Shown here one piece after another: positions 14,774 to 26,184 of a DNA stretch of 64,000 nt. The stretch is taken from contig CM041083.1 of assembly GCA_023079485.1 (NCBI GenBank), positions 178,392,480-178,456,479 on the forward strand, read 5' to 3'. The position numbers and the translations under genes were made by a program. The DNA comes from Archilochus colubris (lineage: Eukaryota; Chordata; Aves; Apodiformes; Trochilidae). Each line of letters opens with the position of its first letter. The stretch's first letter is position 1. Under the pieces are notes generated by a model, which did no database searches, was not told the DNA's origin, and saw only the letters and a program-made list of their open reading frames with translations.

Positions 14774-14902
14774 GGGAGAGGGAGAGGGAGAGAAAGGGAA
14801 GGGAAGGGAAGGGAAGGGAAGGGAAGGGAAGGGAAGGGAAGGGAAGGGAAGGGAAGGGAAGGGAAGGGAAGGGAAGGGAAGGGAAGGGAAGGGAAGGGAA
14901 GG
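14774..14902 (+). repeat. (AAGGG)n microsatellite with (GGGAGA)n leader
   Basis: Three to four GGGAGA-like units are followed by 21 uninterrupted GGGAA units at 14796-14900 (105 bases). The strand is pure purine. G-runs of three at 5-base spacing could form G-quadruplex or triplex structures. The long Arg/Glu/Gly/Lys frames on the plus strand and Phe/Pro/Ser/Leu frames on the minus strand are by-products of the repeat. Confidence 0.97.
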
Positions 14903-15522
14903 AAATTCATCATGTTTACTTTATTAAGGTACTTGTGCTGGGGCTTAGCCAGAATTGTTCTATTTCTAAAGATAATGAAATGTATGGGAAAAGAAAATAC
15001 CTTCCCTATAAAGAAATGTAAATGTGTGATTATCAGTACAGAACACTACTATTTCTGGCTAAACTGAAGGAATGAGATTTGGCATGCATGTTATTTTGGG
15101 TTAATATTATTTCCATTTGACAAACCTGTGAGGGTTGAAAGACTTTTTTTCATTTGCACAGACTTCTCAAGCATTGATTCTCTTTATGTTGCTGCACCTT
15201 CTAATCTCCTTTCAGCATTGTGTCTTTTTGTTTTTAAATTTTTGTTTTGGACTGACAAAGATGCAGAAGGAAAGAGGCAGAGTGACCAGATACCCACAAG
15301 CAGATCTCCTGAAGTGTTTCTGGGGGCTGAAGAATGGGGCTTCTCCACACCATCCCACCCTCTGCAGCTGAGATTGTGGCCAGGCCTGCATGAAGGTTTA
15401 TTTAGTGCTTTCTGAGGGGCACCCAACATTTCAGACTGGCAGGGTGGAGGGATGACTTCTAGGGAAGGAGCAGAAATAATTGGGTTTTCTTTTTGGTTTT
15501 GTCTTTCTTTGATAAATGATAG
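14903..15522. other. Intergenic, nothing recognised
   Basis: No gene or repeat between the AAGGG tract and the CR1 at 15523. The GC-richer block at 15260-15480 supports overlapping frames on both strands, none convincing. Confidence 0.45.
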
Positions 15523-16501
15523 AATCAGAATCATAGAATGATTTTGGTGGGAAGGGACTTTAAAGATCATTTAGTTCCAACCCCCCTGCATAGGTAGGGA
15601 CACCTCATACCAGACCATGTTGCTCAAAGCCCCATCCAGCCTGGCCTTGAGAGCTTTCAGGGAGGCAGCATCCACAGCTTCCCTGGGCAACCTGTTCCAG
15701 TGTCTCATAATCCTCATAGTGAAGAATTTCTTCTGATGTCTAACCTAACTCTATCCTCTTCCAGTTTAAAGCCATTACCCCTTGTTCTATCACTACATTC
15801 CCTTCCAAAAAGTCTCTCCCCTGGCTTTCCTTAGGCCTCCTTCAGGTACTGGAAGGCCTCTCTAAGATGTCCTTCCCAGAGCCTTCTTATCTCCAGGCTT
15901 AACACCCCCATCTTTCTCATCCTGTCTTCACAGGAGAGGTGCTTCAACCCTCTGATCACCTTTGTGGTCTCCCTCTGGACTCACCCCAAGAGTTCCTTGT
16001 CCTTCCTGTGCTGGGGTCTCCAGAACTGGGTGCAGTACATCAGGTGCATTCTCACAGGAGTGGATCACAGAGGGAGAATCATGCCCCCCTCCCCAGACCT
16101 GCTGGCCACACTTCTTTTGATGAAGCCCAGGACACAGGTGGCTTTTTGGGCTGCAGGTACACATTGCTGGCTTGTGTTAAGCTTCTCATCAGTGAACACC
16201 CACACTCCTTTTCCTCAGGGTTGTTCTCAACCCACTCTCCACCCAAGCTGTAGTTCTGCCTGTGACTGCCCCCATCCAGGGGCAGAACCTTTCACTTGGC
16301 CTTAATGAATTTCATGAGGTTGGCATTGACCAACTCCTAAGATTGTCAAAGTCCCTCTGAATGGCTTCCCTTCTGTCCAGCATGTTGACCACAACACACA
16401 GTTGGTGTTGTCAGCAAACTTGCTGAGAGTGCACTCAATTCTGCTGTCCACATCACCAACCAAGATATTAAACAGCACTGGTCCCAGTATTGACTCTTGA
16501 G
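15523..16501 (-). repeat. CR1-type LINE, about 1 kb including end of reverse-transcriptase region
   Basis: Minus-strand CR1. The tail is at 15523-15590 (AATCATAGAATGATTTTGG, then AAGGGACTTTAAAGATCATT). The copy extends through the post-RT region to about 16500, where the sequence matches CR1 text around the reverse-transcriptase FADD block (GTTGTCAGCAAACTTGCTGA on the plus strand). It is damaged by many substitutions and has no long open frame. This is one of the two longest CR1 copies here. Confidence 0.9.
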
Positions 16502-19171
16502 TAACAAATGTTTTGAGAACTCAAAGAAGATGTCTCATATAAGAACTTAAAAGATGCTGAAAGTACTCTGGCCTTGATCCAGTAAAGCACTTAAAGAGGC
16601 ATTTAGATTAACGGGCATAGGAATGCCCTGAGGAAAAAACACATGCTTAAAGCAAAGAACAGACTTATGTGCTTTGTTGGATCAAAATCAAAGTGCTGAA
16701 ATCCTTTCAGGGCTGAGCCTTCATGCTTTTTGTTTTTGTAGAGTATTTGTTTACTGAGTTTCATGCTCATCCATCAGATAGATAATATATGTACTGAACG
16801 GCAAATGATCACAGTCTGTGTCCTAATACACAATTATTTCTTATCAAAAGCACCCAGAAATGTTCTGTGTGTTTTACAAGCTGAGATAGGGGGTAACACT
16901 TTCCCCAAGGCATTTCCCACCTGTATGTAGGGCAATCCAGCAGGGGAGCATTACATGTAAGAAAGGTGTGGGGAGAAGGGAAGGGGAGGATGAACTAGGA
17001 ATATACCCACACCTTGGGAGCAGAGCATGACCCCTGCAAAAACACATACTGTGAGGAGCCTGCAGGGTTTGCCTAACTGCAAAAAGAATGAGATAACAAG
17101 CTGTCACTGTGAAAAAACAAGATAAGCCTTCTTTTCCCACTGCTTCTCAAAGATGAGACAGTAGAAAATATCAAAAAGCAATAGCTACAAGAGGCAATTA
17201 AAAAGAAAGAGAAAGGCAGACTTAAGGGTCACAGCAGACTCAGGCTGCAGATTTCTTGCTTCTCTTTGAAAAGTAAAAATAAGAAAACCAAAAGCTTACA
17301 TACTGGTAGGCTTTCCTACTGGGCATTTACCCCATACAAAATGCCAGAGCTGTGCTTGCTGTCTTTGTAAATCATATCAACACTGCTGTAGCTAAGTCTG
17401 AGGGTGTATTTTTAGCACAAGGTTAATTATGGTGACCACCTGGACATACTGTGAAACCTATGAATGAGCTTTTTAGTCATATTGATCTTTGTTCTTAGCC
17501 AATAGTAATATTGTGTATTGTTCATGCACTCCTAATCTAGGGTTTTTTTGTTTGGTTGGTTTGGTTTTTTTGTTTGGTTGTTTTGTTTTATTTTGGTTTG
17601 TTCTGTTTTTTTAATCCTTTTCCCTCTTACGCCCTATGTGTGGAAAATTACTGGTCTGTTCTGCTAGTAATTGTTGTTTCAGCCTTAGAAAATAAAAGCT
17701 GCAGAACTACTGGCAAGATCAGAAGTCATAAAACTGCAATAACTTACAAGAAGCTGAATTGAAAGAGTAGAAAAAATTTAGATGGTGCTTGAGACATGTA
17801 TTTAAATAAAGAGAAAAGTAGCCAGAAGGTAAGTGTACATTTAATATTAAGAAAAACCCTATTTCTTAGAAGTCTGTTAAAGGAGCAATCTTCAAGTGTG
17901 CAGAAAGAGAAGTCTCATGGAAGCCATGATTTTATTTGACAGGAATGTGCTGCATTTTATATGACTTAGATTTTCTTCAAATTTCTGTTACAAGGAGTGA
18001 TCAATATCCTGTTTTTGCCAACAGAGTGCATCAATGAGCAAATGCCAGAAGCATGGCAAGAATGATAAATTACAGCAGAGATCAATACCAGCAGAATTAG
18101 TTGCAGAAAAGATCTCATATAGCCTCTGTTGTTTCATCACTTTGCAAAGCATTCACTGTGTGCTATGATTCTGATGACAATGACATTGTTAACAAATCTT
18201 TGAACAATTCAGAGGATTTTACATCCTCTCTTGGACAAGACAAATACGAATTATTGCAGGTAAATGAACAAGCAACACCAGATCTTCTTTGAAACTTCCA
18301 CCAGTCTGACCCTGGCCCATTTACACCGCTTTCTTGCTTGTTTGACAAACCTTTTTCCCCACAGAGACTCATGGAGACTTATAGACATAAAATGCATGTG
18401 CCAATAAGTCCATATCAGAGTCAAATACTCTCTGGCCAGGATCTTTGAGATATTTCGTGTGGGGGGGGTGTAATGTTTAATGCAAAATTTATTTGTTTCA
18501 AGATGTCGCACAGGATTTCTGATTTAGCAGAATGACACAATATACTGAAGTCATAAAAGAAATGCTTTATGCTTAGCAAATTATGGCAATTTCAATATAC
18601 AACTCAATCAGAATACCAGGGTGATCCATATTACTCCTCTCTATAATATGTCAGGGCGCTGCATGCCCCAAGTTGCTGAGAAGGAATATGTGGTTGAATA
18701 CAGCTGAAGCCCATTGATCTCTAAATCCTTTTGCTAGTTGTTTAGTTTTTATGAATATGTTGCACCCAGCCACATATTCACCCCCACATGCTGCTCTGGT
18801 TAACTCAGGAAGACATTTGCACCACCTACACCGCCTGTGTTTGTGATCTACACAACAGTGATAAATTCAGGTGATACATTCAGCTGACACAAATGTTCAT
18901 CTATATATAGCAAAGGCCATCCTCAGGTCTCTTGGTGCTGAGATCAAGTGGTCTTTTCAACAGCTGTGGTCAGTCACACTCTCCATTATTCTCCATGCTT
19001 CATGGCAACACCATCCTTGCCCATCTCTACTGAACCTTCTTCCATAGTAGGCATTTATTGGCCAGGGAGAGTCTGTTAAGAAAGCAAATTGTTGTCCCTC
19101 TCCACATGGCCATAAAGCCTTTTCTTCCTGCTCTCTGCAGCTTCCTGAAGAAGGGAGGTGGAGAGGGAGAT
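16502..19171. other. Intergenic, no supported gene
   Basis: Contains a T/G-rich simple stretch (17541-17612, GTTT/GGTT units). A short plus-strand frame at 18101-18292 ends near a GCAG/GTAAAT that looks like a splice donor, but it has no recognisable protein motif. Confidence 0.5.
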
Positions 19172-19449
19172 CAGAGAATCATAGAATCATAGAATCGACT
19201 GGGTTGGAAGGGACCTCAGAGATCATCAAGTCCAACCCTTGATCCACTACCGCTGCAGTTACCAGACCATGGCACTGAGTGCCACATCCAGTCTCTTTTT
19301 AAATATCTCCAGGGATGGAGAATCCACTACTTCCCTGGGCAGCCCATTCCAATGCTTGATCACCCTCTCTGTAAAGAAATTCTTTCTAATAGCCAACCTA
19401 AACCTCACCCGGCACAACTTAAGACCGTGTCCTCTTGTCTTGCTGAGCT
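19172..19449 (-). repeat. CR1-type LINE, 3' end fragment
   Basis: Minus-strand CR1 tail with two to three AATCATAG octamers at its 3' end (19178-19196) and the same body as 382-757. It is cut abruptly near 19449, where a second CR1 piece begins in the opposite orientation. Confidence 0.9.
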
Positions 19450-19715
19450 CTTCTTCTTGGTGTCAAATGGTAGAATACATGGGAATGGTTCAAAGCTGCA
19501 CCAGAGGAGATTTAGAGTGGACATTAGGAAGCATTTCTTTACTAAGGGTGTGGTCAGCTACAACAGCCTTCTAGAGAGGTGGTTGATGCCCCAGCGATGT
19601 CACTGCTTAAGAGACCTCTGGACAATCCCCTTAATAACACACTTCACCTTTTGGTCAGCCCTAAAGTGGTCAGGCAGTTGGACTAGATGATTTAAGCCTC
19701 TCTGTCCTCCCTAAT
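19450..19715 (+). repeat. Second CR1 piece abutting the first, opposite orientation
   Basis: Plus-strand CR1 of a different type. GGAGATTTAGAGTGGACATT, AGGAAGCATTTCTTTACTAA, and a degraded end near GTTGGACTAGATGATTTAAG. It is more diverged than its neighbour. An open frame of 111 codons at 19239-19574 runs across the junction and is an artefact of the fusion. Confidence 0.8.
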
Positions 19716-22700
19716 ATACAAATGAGGACACAAACCATCTTGTAGCCAAAAGTTCCAACTGTTCACTGTGTCTCCTTACCATAAGGGGCATCGAAAATAA
19801 ATGGATGCAACACAAATCATATTGGCTAAACAAGGCTTAGAACATGAAATCTCTGTGAATCTTCCCTTCTGTTATTTTAATTTTTATCTGCATTCATTGT
19901 CAAGAGATGTAGAACATCTAAAAAACACCCTGAAATTTAGAAACCAGGAAAGTCAGCCACTATTACATGGGTAAAACCCCAAACCAAACCAAAAGTATTA
20001 TGGTCTTGTAGTATCTTACTCTTGGTCTGAATTTCAGAGAACTACTGAATCCACCCCACTCTTTAGTGGATTTGAAATCTACTCTTATCAATCTTTCCTG
20101 TATAGGTTAGTATTCCAGTCACAGTGCCTTTCAGTGAAGAGGATGAGGTGGTGAGTAAATAACAATCCTACACCCAAGTTGTGGGGAACTCAGATTTTCC
20201 TCAGTTTTACAATGTAATATGACTGCAATGTGCAAGTGAGAGCACAAAGTTAAAAAAAGAAGGTATAATCAAATAAGATGTTTATGTGTATATTATCTGT
20301 TCCAAAGTGGCTTGGTTTTCTTTGGCAGAAAGATCTGGACTTTTGAGCTAAACTTCTTCCAAGAGTAAATCCTGGCTATTTACCATCAACCTCAAGTAAT
20401 TCTGAAAGTAAAACCATTGCTCTGTTGATAGATTATACAGACTTATAACTTAATAGACATTTTTTTCTTGAAATAGAGATTCATTCTATCTTTTATGTAT
20501 GAGAAATAAAACATAACTTGCCATTACAGTATTAATACTCTTCTGTGAACTGAATTAATTTTCTAACGTTTTACAATTCCATCTGCTAGACAGTTTAAGA
20601 ATTAAATTAATGAAAACTGAACCCTGTAAGAAATTTAGCATCTGTTTAAGACTTAATTTATACCCCAAATGAGCTAAGTACTGAAATAGCACAGATGCAC
20701 TGAACTTCCCATATGGTTAGGCTTATTGAGAAATGGTGCATATGCTAAAGCAGAAGAAATTTCATAATTATTTACAGAAAAAGGATCTGTAGCCTCCTCC
20801 TCTTTTCATTAGTTGCATGGTGACAATGACACAGATGGTGTGTCCCTGATATCCTACCTTGCCTACACTGCTGATGTGTGCCTATCCTAAAGGCTCTACC
20901 TATGTGTTTTGTGTAGAGCTCTTTAGCTGATTTGCTTCCATTGCCACAACACTTCCTATGACATGGGCTTTATTACTTTTTCATTCTTTTCAACTTTGCT
21001 TGTTGTCTCTGTACTAACAGTCTAATTGCTTTCACATGTGAAACACCAAACCAGTTGCATTTTAACATTTTCTGTTTTAGAAAATATCTTTGTGTCTTCT
21101 GGACCCAGCACATTGACCTCCAAGTACCATTGCCCAGGAGTGTGAGCCTTGCTGTTCTGCTGCAGCTCATCTTCCCTGGTGAGCTGTGGTCCTTCCTGCA
21201 GCCTCTCCACTGCAGTACTAAATGTCAGAATCATGGGATCATTTTGACTGGAAAAGACCTTTAAGATCATTGAATCCAGTCATTACCTCCCAAGCAAGGA
21301 GAATGATGCTGGGGCAATGTGCTGGGGATCGATCATTTCCTGGGCACATAACAGATGATGGAGCCAAAGCAGTAATGTGACTGTGAACACAGGATTTTGA
21401 AGTGCCTGAGGTGGACATGAAGACTTAGACAAAAAAATACATCTTTGGGATTTTCCTGATAGAAACATAGAGCTTCCTTTCTAGCAGAAAATTTCAATGA
21501 GATCCTACTTTCCTGCAGGAAAGCCTTTTATGCAATTTTATTACTAGCTCCTTGATATTATTTAACATTACAACTGATTGATGATACAAAAAGAAATAAG
21601 AAAATACGGTAGGAAATGCCACCTTCTTCAGTGACATGGTTCTATGACTATTTTTGTTCTCCATGTAGGATAACTAAATAATGACAGACAGGCACAACTG
21701 GTCTCTGCTTCGGAGTATTTAATTATAGTCTTAATAATCTTATTAAAAATAGACACCTCACTACAGTTTAGCCAAAGCTGATTTTGCCATCTTTACAGGG
21801 TTTGTGACAATTTCACAAATATAATAAAATTCACACCAAAGCTGCATTTTTTCTGGATGCTGCCAGAATCCTGGAACACACCGCACTTGGGTGCGTTTTT
21901 CTAAACAAAGGGATATTTCCCAAATGATGGTTCAGATTAGAGTCAATCAAAGGAAAATCTATGTAGGTCTTCAGTTTTTACTTCTACGTCTCAAAAAATA
22001 TTAATATTTTTCACAAAGAAAACTAGGGCAACCACACTCTTGGGTGATAAAATGACATAATTACAAACAAGACAGAGTTATGGTGCAAAGAGCTGGCCCC
22101 CTCATGCAGGTGAAAACTTCAGATGATACAGTCCAAAAGCACACAGTGTTGCAGGAAGCAATGTGTATCTTCCATGCAATTCTGAAAACAACTGCAGGTG
22201 TTGACAGAGATAAGATAGTAAAAGGAAGATATTTACATTTGTCAGAAAACTGAAAGGAAGTTTAATCTGAAAAATGTCCTGGCAAGTAGAGATAATAACA
22301 GTGTATTATCAGGAGGGGGACCAGCAACCACTTCATACACTCAGTGCCCTGGTTTTGTGTGTAATATATGTATCTGCTGCTTCTGTGAATTCACTCAGTT
22401 TATTTAAAAAAATCCAGAACAAAAGATGAATTCATCTCTCTAGCTAGCAAATCAGGCAGCTGAATATGCTTCCGTTTTACAAAGATTTTCCAAGTGACTT
22501 TGAACATTGCAGGCAAATGTTTCTGGTGGTCCTGGTGAATGTAAAGCAGCCAATTCTGACTATGAGTTACAAATAGAATTATAATTTTGCATCCATTTAG
22601 TCAGCTTCCACATGCCTTTGAATTCTGAGATCTACCTGAAGCGATAAAAATCTTTATTTTACTTCTTTTGCAGATTCCAACCTGAATATGTAAATAGGCA

Positions 22701-24212
22701 GACATCAAGGTGTTCTGTTCAAAAGTGTGAGTATCTAATTACTATTTATAAACTAATCACAGTTGATATGCTTAAATATAGTCTTAGTATATGAACTGCT
22801 GTAGACTAACATCAAATGAAATCAGTTGTTTTCCAACACTCTCTTTGATTACAGAGGCTTTCTGAATTTGTGTTTGTTGCTTTAATATCAAATTGATGAG
22901 AGGCTGTAGTGCATATTTAACATTCATAAGTACACACAGATTCTGGCTGTTAGTTTAGTTAGATGTTGCAGGATCCAGTGAACCTGAGGACACAGGGGTT
23001 TTCTCCTGTCACTTCTGGCTGACTCTACCTGCTGTGGCTCTGCATTCTCAGGCCTGGGGAAAGCCAATAGAGATCCTGAGGTTATATATATATATATAGT
23101 GTTATATATGAATAGTGATTATCCATGGTCACACACATATACCCCCCACACACAGCCCTCTCCAGGAGTATCCCCAAAAGCTCTCCTTTGATGCTAGGTC
23201 CATCCAGCCTCGGTCTTTCACTGCCTGCTCACTTATTTTTGGCACCAAGTCATCCTCTGATCCGCACTGGGCCTTTGGGGTTTTTAGGGGTGTTAGAGTG
23301 TTTATCCTAATCTGATAACATAACAAATTTAAATAAAAGATAACTCTATCTAACCTGCGTTTGACAAACTTAGGCCCAAGTACAAGAAATGTAACTCTGT
23401 GCTTAGTGGGCTGTGAATGTTCCAGGGAGATCAGCCAGTGTCTTAGGGTGGCTGAATGCCTTGGGTGTGATTTCTCCCTTAGATGAAAATCCCCTATGGA
23501 CACCAGGGAGTGGAATAGGTATCAGGGTGCAAAGGGAAGCCAAAGTTTCAGCCCTGCCTACCAACCAGACGTGGGGTCATGGAGGTGAAATCTGCAAAAC
23601 TGCACATTTATGAGTATGAAATGCTTCCTTCTGCAAAAACCAACAGTTGCTCCTGTTTTACAAATTACTATATCAAGTTTACTTTTATTATGGATTTGGA
23701 GCAACTTTTTGATTAGATTTTGATTGTGTTATCTTTCAACTTGTAGCCTTTCTATCCAGCTTGCAAATGAATCATGCAGAACATGAGAAACAGTAAATTT
23801 ACCGTTTTTCCTCGCTTCCCAATGCACACACTTGCCAGAGCTGCTGTAATCTGACACCATTATGATTCTGATTTATTTCACAAAAGGAGGAGGAAAGGAA
23901 AACAACTATGGAAACATCAAGGTCTATTAAAGAAGGCCTCAGTATTTATCAAATGAATGAGTAAAAAAGTAAGTAAACAAAAGTAAGCAAAAGTAAGACT
24001 GTTTTCCAATTTTATTTTAATGCACTAGGAATATATAAAAAATGTATATCCTTCACTATTACTTTATGATGTTGGATCCTTTGGGAAAAGTGACAAAAGT
24101 TTTAAAAATTGTAGAACTAATATCCAATCAGTTCTGGGTGCTGTAGATATGTTGACAAATCAGGAATGTTAAGTCATGCATTCTGCTCTAGGCCAGTGGG
24201 TCCACTCTCTTG
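19716..24212. other. Intergenic, no supported gene
   Basis: Apart from the CR1 relic at 21226-21291 and a short TA tract (23083-23097), I recognise nothing. A 124-codon minus-strand frame (23129-23503) lies in a GC-richer block with AATAAA nearby on the plus strand and could be an unidentified repeat. Confidence 0.45.
21226..21291 (-). repeat. Short CR1 tail relic
   Basis: Minus-strand CR1 terminal 60-odd bases only (CAGAATCATGGGATCATTTT, then AAAGACCTTTAAGATCATTG). Old and truncated. Confidence 0.65.
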
Positions 24213-24300
24213 TACATTCATAGGGCTGGAAGGGACCTTAAAATCATCTAGTTCCAACCCCCCTGCCTGGGCAGGGACACCTTCCACTAGACCAGGTTAC
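24213..24300 (-). repeat. Short CR1 tail fragment
   Basis: Minus-strand CR1 tail: GGGCTGGAAGGGACCTTAAA, CATCTAGTTCCAACCCCCCT and CACCTTCCACTAGACCAGGT are clear matches to the usual CR1 end. The piece stops at about 24300. Confidence 0.85.
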
Positions 24301-24842
24301 TTGGCACCTTGGCCATGTTTCCATGCCTAAGATAACATAACTGATGACATGTCAGGAGGTCTGCAAGACCTTCAAATAATTAGAAAATATACGTAAATAA
24401 TTAAATGACCAATGAGTTCCTCCAAACCCCCAGAGCACTGCAGTGGTGACACAGGGCCAGGCCCTCATCTTGGGTACCTTTGTGAAAAATGAGGGTTTAA
24501 AATTGTAGTTTATTGTTTTGTTCAGTGTATCTTTCAATTAAATAATGTTTGCTTGGGCTGTCTGTTGAGGTAGCATGCTGTATCGTGGTGTTTTGGAGTG
24601 TATATTTAAGCGTACTTATAAGGAAGAAAAGCCAGAATATTAGGAGGAGGAGCCGACCGCAGGGGCCCGCGAAACAGGGGCGTCATGTGAGCATTTCCCT
24701 CAGCAACAGAATGAAGCCCGCGAAACATGAAACCATTTCCCTCAGCAGCAAAACGAAGCCCGCGAAGCAAGAACCAATGCTGGGAGGGCCTGTGAAACGA
24801 GAACCAGTGATAAACTGATAAGGGGAAGGGGCTTATGAAAAG

Positions 24843-24849
24843 TATAAAA
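24843..24849 (+). promoter_or_regulatory. LTR TATA box
   Basis: TATAAAA placed 107 bases before the AATAAA signal of the same LTR-like element, the usual U3/R arrangement. Whether it is active is unknown. Confidence 0.5.
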
Positions 24850-24949
24850 GAACCGGTTTGACATCATTGAACTTGCAAGCCGGTGGTGAAGCTGCGGCTT
24901 CCCGGCCACCCAGCATGCTGCAGTGCGCTGCTTTACTTATATCTCTCTC

Positions 24950-24955
24950 AATAAA
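24950..24955 (+). promoter_or_regulatory. LTR polyadenylation signal
   Basis: AATAAA followed by a GT/T-rich stretch within the LTR-like element at 24546-25008. Confidence 0.5.
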
Positions 24956-25075
24956 AGGTTTTACTGTTGAAACATAGAGTCAGTGTTTTTAACAACCTTT
25001 ACATTATGTCTCACAATGAGACAGTGACAAAGGCCGCAGCCCATCTGTAGGGAGAGTGGGCAGAGGCTTGCCCAC

Positions 25076-25147
25076 CCTTTAACATCTTTAGAAGATGTTA
25101 AAGGTCTTTAGAAGATCTTTAGAAGACCCACTTTAACATCTCTAGAA
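25076..25147. repeat. Perfect 13-bp hairpin and TCTTTAGAAGA minisatellite
   Basis: Arms 25076-25088 and 25092-25104 (CCTTTAACATCTT and its exact complement) surround a 3-base loop. The 11-base unit TCTTTAGAAGA occurs across the loop and twice more in tandem at 25105-25126. A degraded copy of the arm follows at about 25130-25147. It sits between the CpG-rich LTR and a split CR1. Confidence 0.85.
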
Positions 25148-25387
25148 GTAGTGCCTGGGGAAGGTATTTTTGGGAGTTCTCTGTCCATTCCTCATCTAAA
25201 TTTGTTATTGATTTTTTGCCAGTAACACAGCTACAACCACTAACACATTTGCAACCCAAGTCTTTAACACCAAGCATGCACAGCAGGTTTCTCTGAGAAG
25301 CATTTCCAGGGAAACTATGGATGCCTGGCATGAGCAACAAGTCACCAACAGGGACAAAACAACAAGTGATCTATGAGCAGGGTCCAA

Positions 25388-25500
25388 AAGCACTCTCAGT
25401 TTGCTAAAGTCACAAAACTGGGTGGTGAGGCAGACATGTCTGGAGTGACAGCCATCTCACAGAGACCTGGAAGGGCTGGAAGAGTGGGCTAATGATGTGG
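25388..25500 (+). repeat. CR1-type LINE, upstream half of a split copy
   Basis: Plus-strand CR1 text from the reverse-transcriptase end (GCACTCTCAGTTTGC, CAAAACTGGGTGGTGAGGCA, CAGAGACCTGGAAGGGCTGG). The match stops in the G-T-G-G-G-C-T block near 25495 and resumes at about 26185 with the part of CR1 that should follow directly. Confidence 0.7.
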
Positions 25501-26184
25501 ACACATTGAAAATATGAAATAATAAGAAATGGTCTCTTGATTCAGCAGAACCAAAGCTATTTCCAAATTAACAGACTTTCTCCCAACTCCGATGGTCCCA
25601 GCTAAACTGTAGCAAAGCTTATTTCCCCTGGCTACCCACCCTAGTTTTCTCTTTTGAAATGTATTAGTCAACAAGAACCCTGGCTCCCCTACTTCTGTTT
25701 ACACTGTTTATTATGTATCATGACTGGCTCCTCAGTCACGATCTCATCAGAACTAAGATTAAAAAAGTGCTAATCAGAAGGACTCCTCATAAGCTTCTAG
25801 ACAGGTGATGCAAACTGGTATCAGATACAAGGACTAAAGAATTCCCGAATATCAAAAGCAAGTCACCAAATGGCAACCCTTTTGACAGTAATTAGAGGAA
25901 AGAAAGAAGCCTTTTACTGTATAAAAAGCCTGAGGGAAAAGGAGAAAATACCACAGCTGGAATCAGACTAATTTATGTAAAAACCTCTCCTCTAGCAAAC
26001 CTGTCTCCCTTTACAGATCTCTCTTTCAAAGGTGGTGTCATTTTTTCCCTGAAATAAAACATTGTTAATTTCCTTAAGCCTTAAAACCTGTTACTTTTGT
26101 GATTTGTGCAACGTATGTGAGTAGTGGCTCATGTATATCCTTGCAAACAAAATACAAAAGAAAAGTTAGGGGTCATAACAGTTA
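25497..26184 (+). mobile_element. LTR-like insertion splitting a CR1 copy (borders approximate)
   Basis: About 690 bases interrupt a CR1 at a point where the two CR1 halves are otherwise continuous. The insert has a TATA box (TATAAAAA near 25920-25927) and AATAAA at 26053-26058, 133 bases apart, as in a retroviral LTR. It carries no gene. The expected target duplication is not clear: GCTAA on the left and GTTAG on the right are a possible worn pair. It is AT-richer and CpG-poorer than the LTR at 24546-25008, so it belongs to a different, probably older family. Confidence 0.5.

Larger units (their letters stand above)
24546..25008 (+). mobile_element. CpG-rich solo LTR of an endogenous retrovirus (borders approximate)
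   Basis: About 460 bases with LTR architecture. A GC- and CpG-rich U3 (about 18 CpG in a CpG-poor neighbourhood) is followed by a TATA box (TATAAAA, 24843-24849) and a polyadenylation signal 107 bases later (AATAAA, 24950-24955), then a T-rich end. The CCCGCGAA motif occurs three times (24666, 24717, 24759), and a 42-bp unit around CATTTCCCTCAGCA is repeated twice. No internal viral genes flank it, so it would be a solo LTR. I could not fix a clean target-site duplication; candidate ends are TG at 24546 and CA near 25008. The 89-codon frame inside it is not a known gene. Confidence 0.6.

Noticed and set aside
14698..15067. Arg/Glu/Gly/Lys-rich and Phe/Pro/Ser/Leu-rich frames of 71-111 codons
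   Set aside because: They are produced by the AAGGG repeat read in different frames.
18101..18292. Short acidic frame ending near a splice-donor-like GTAAAT
   Set aside because: No partner exon or recognised domain; a single donor-like site is common by chance.
24549..24818. An 89-codon Lys/Arg/Pro-rich frame
   Set aside because: It lies wholly in the U3 part of an LTR and its repeats follow the 42-bp DNA repeat.
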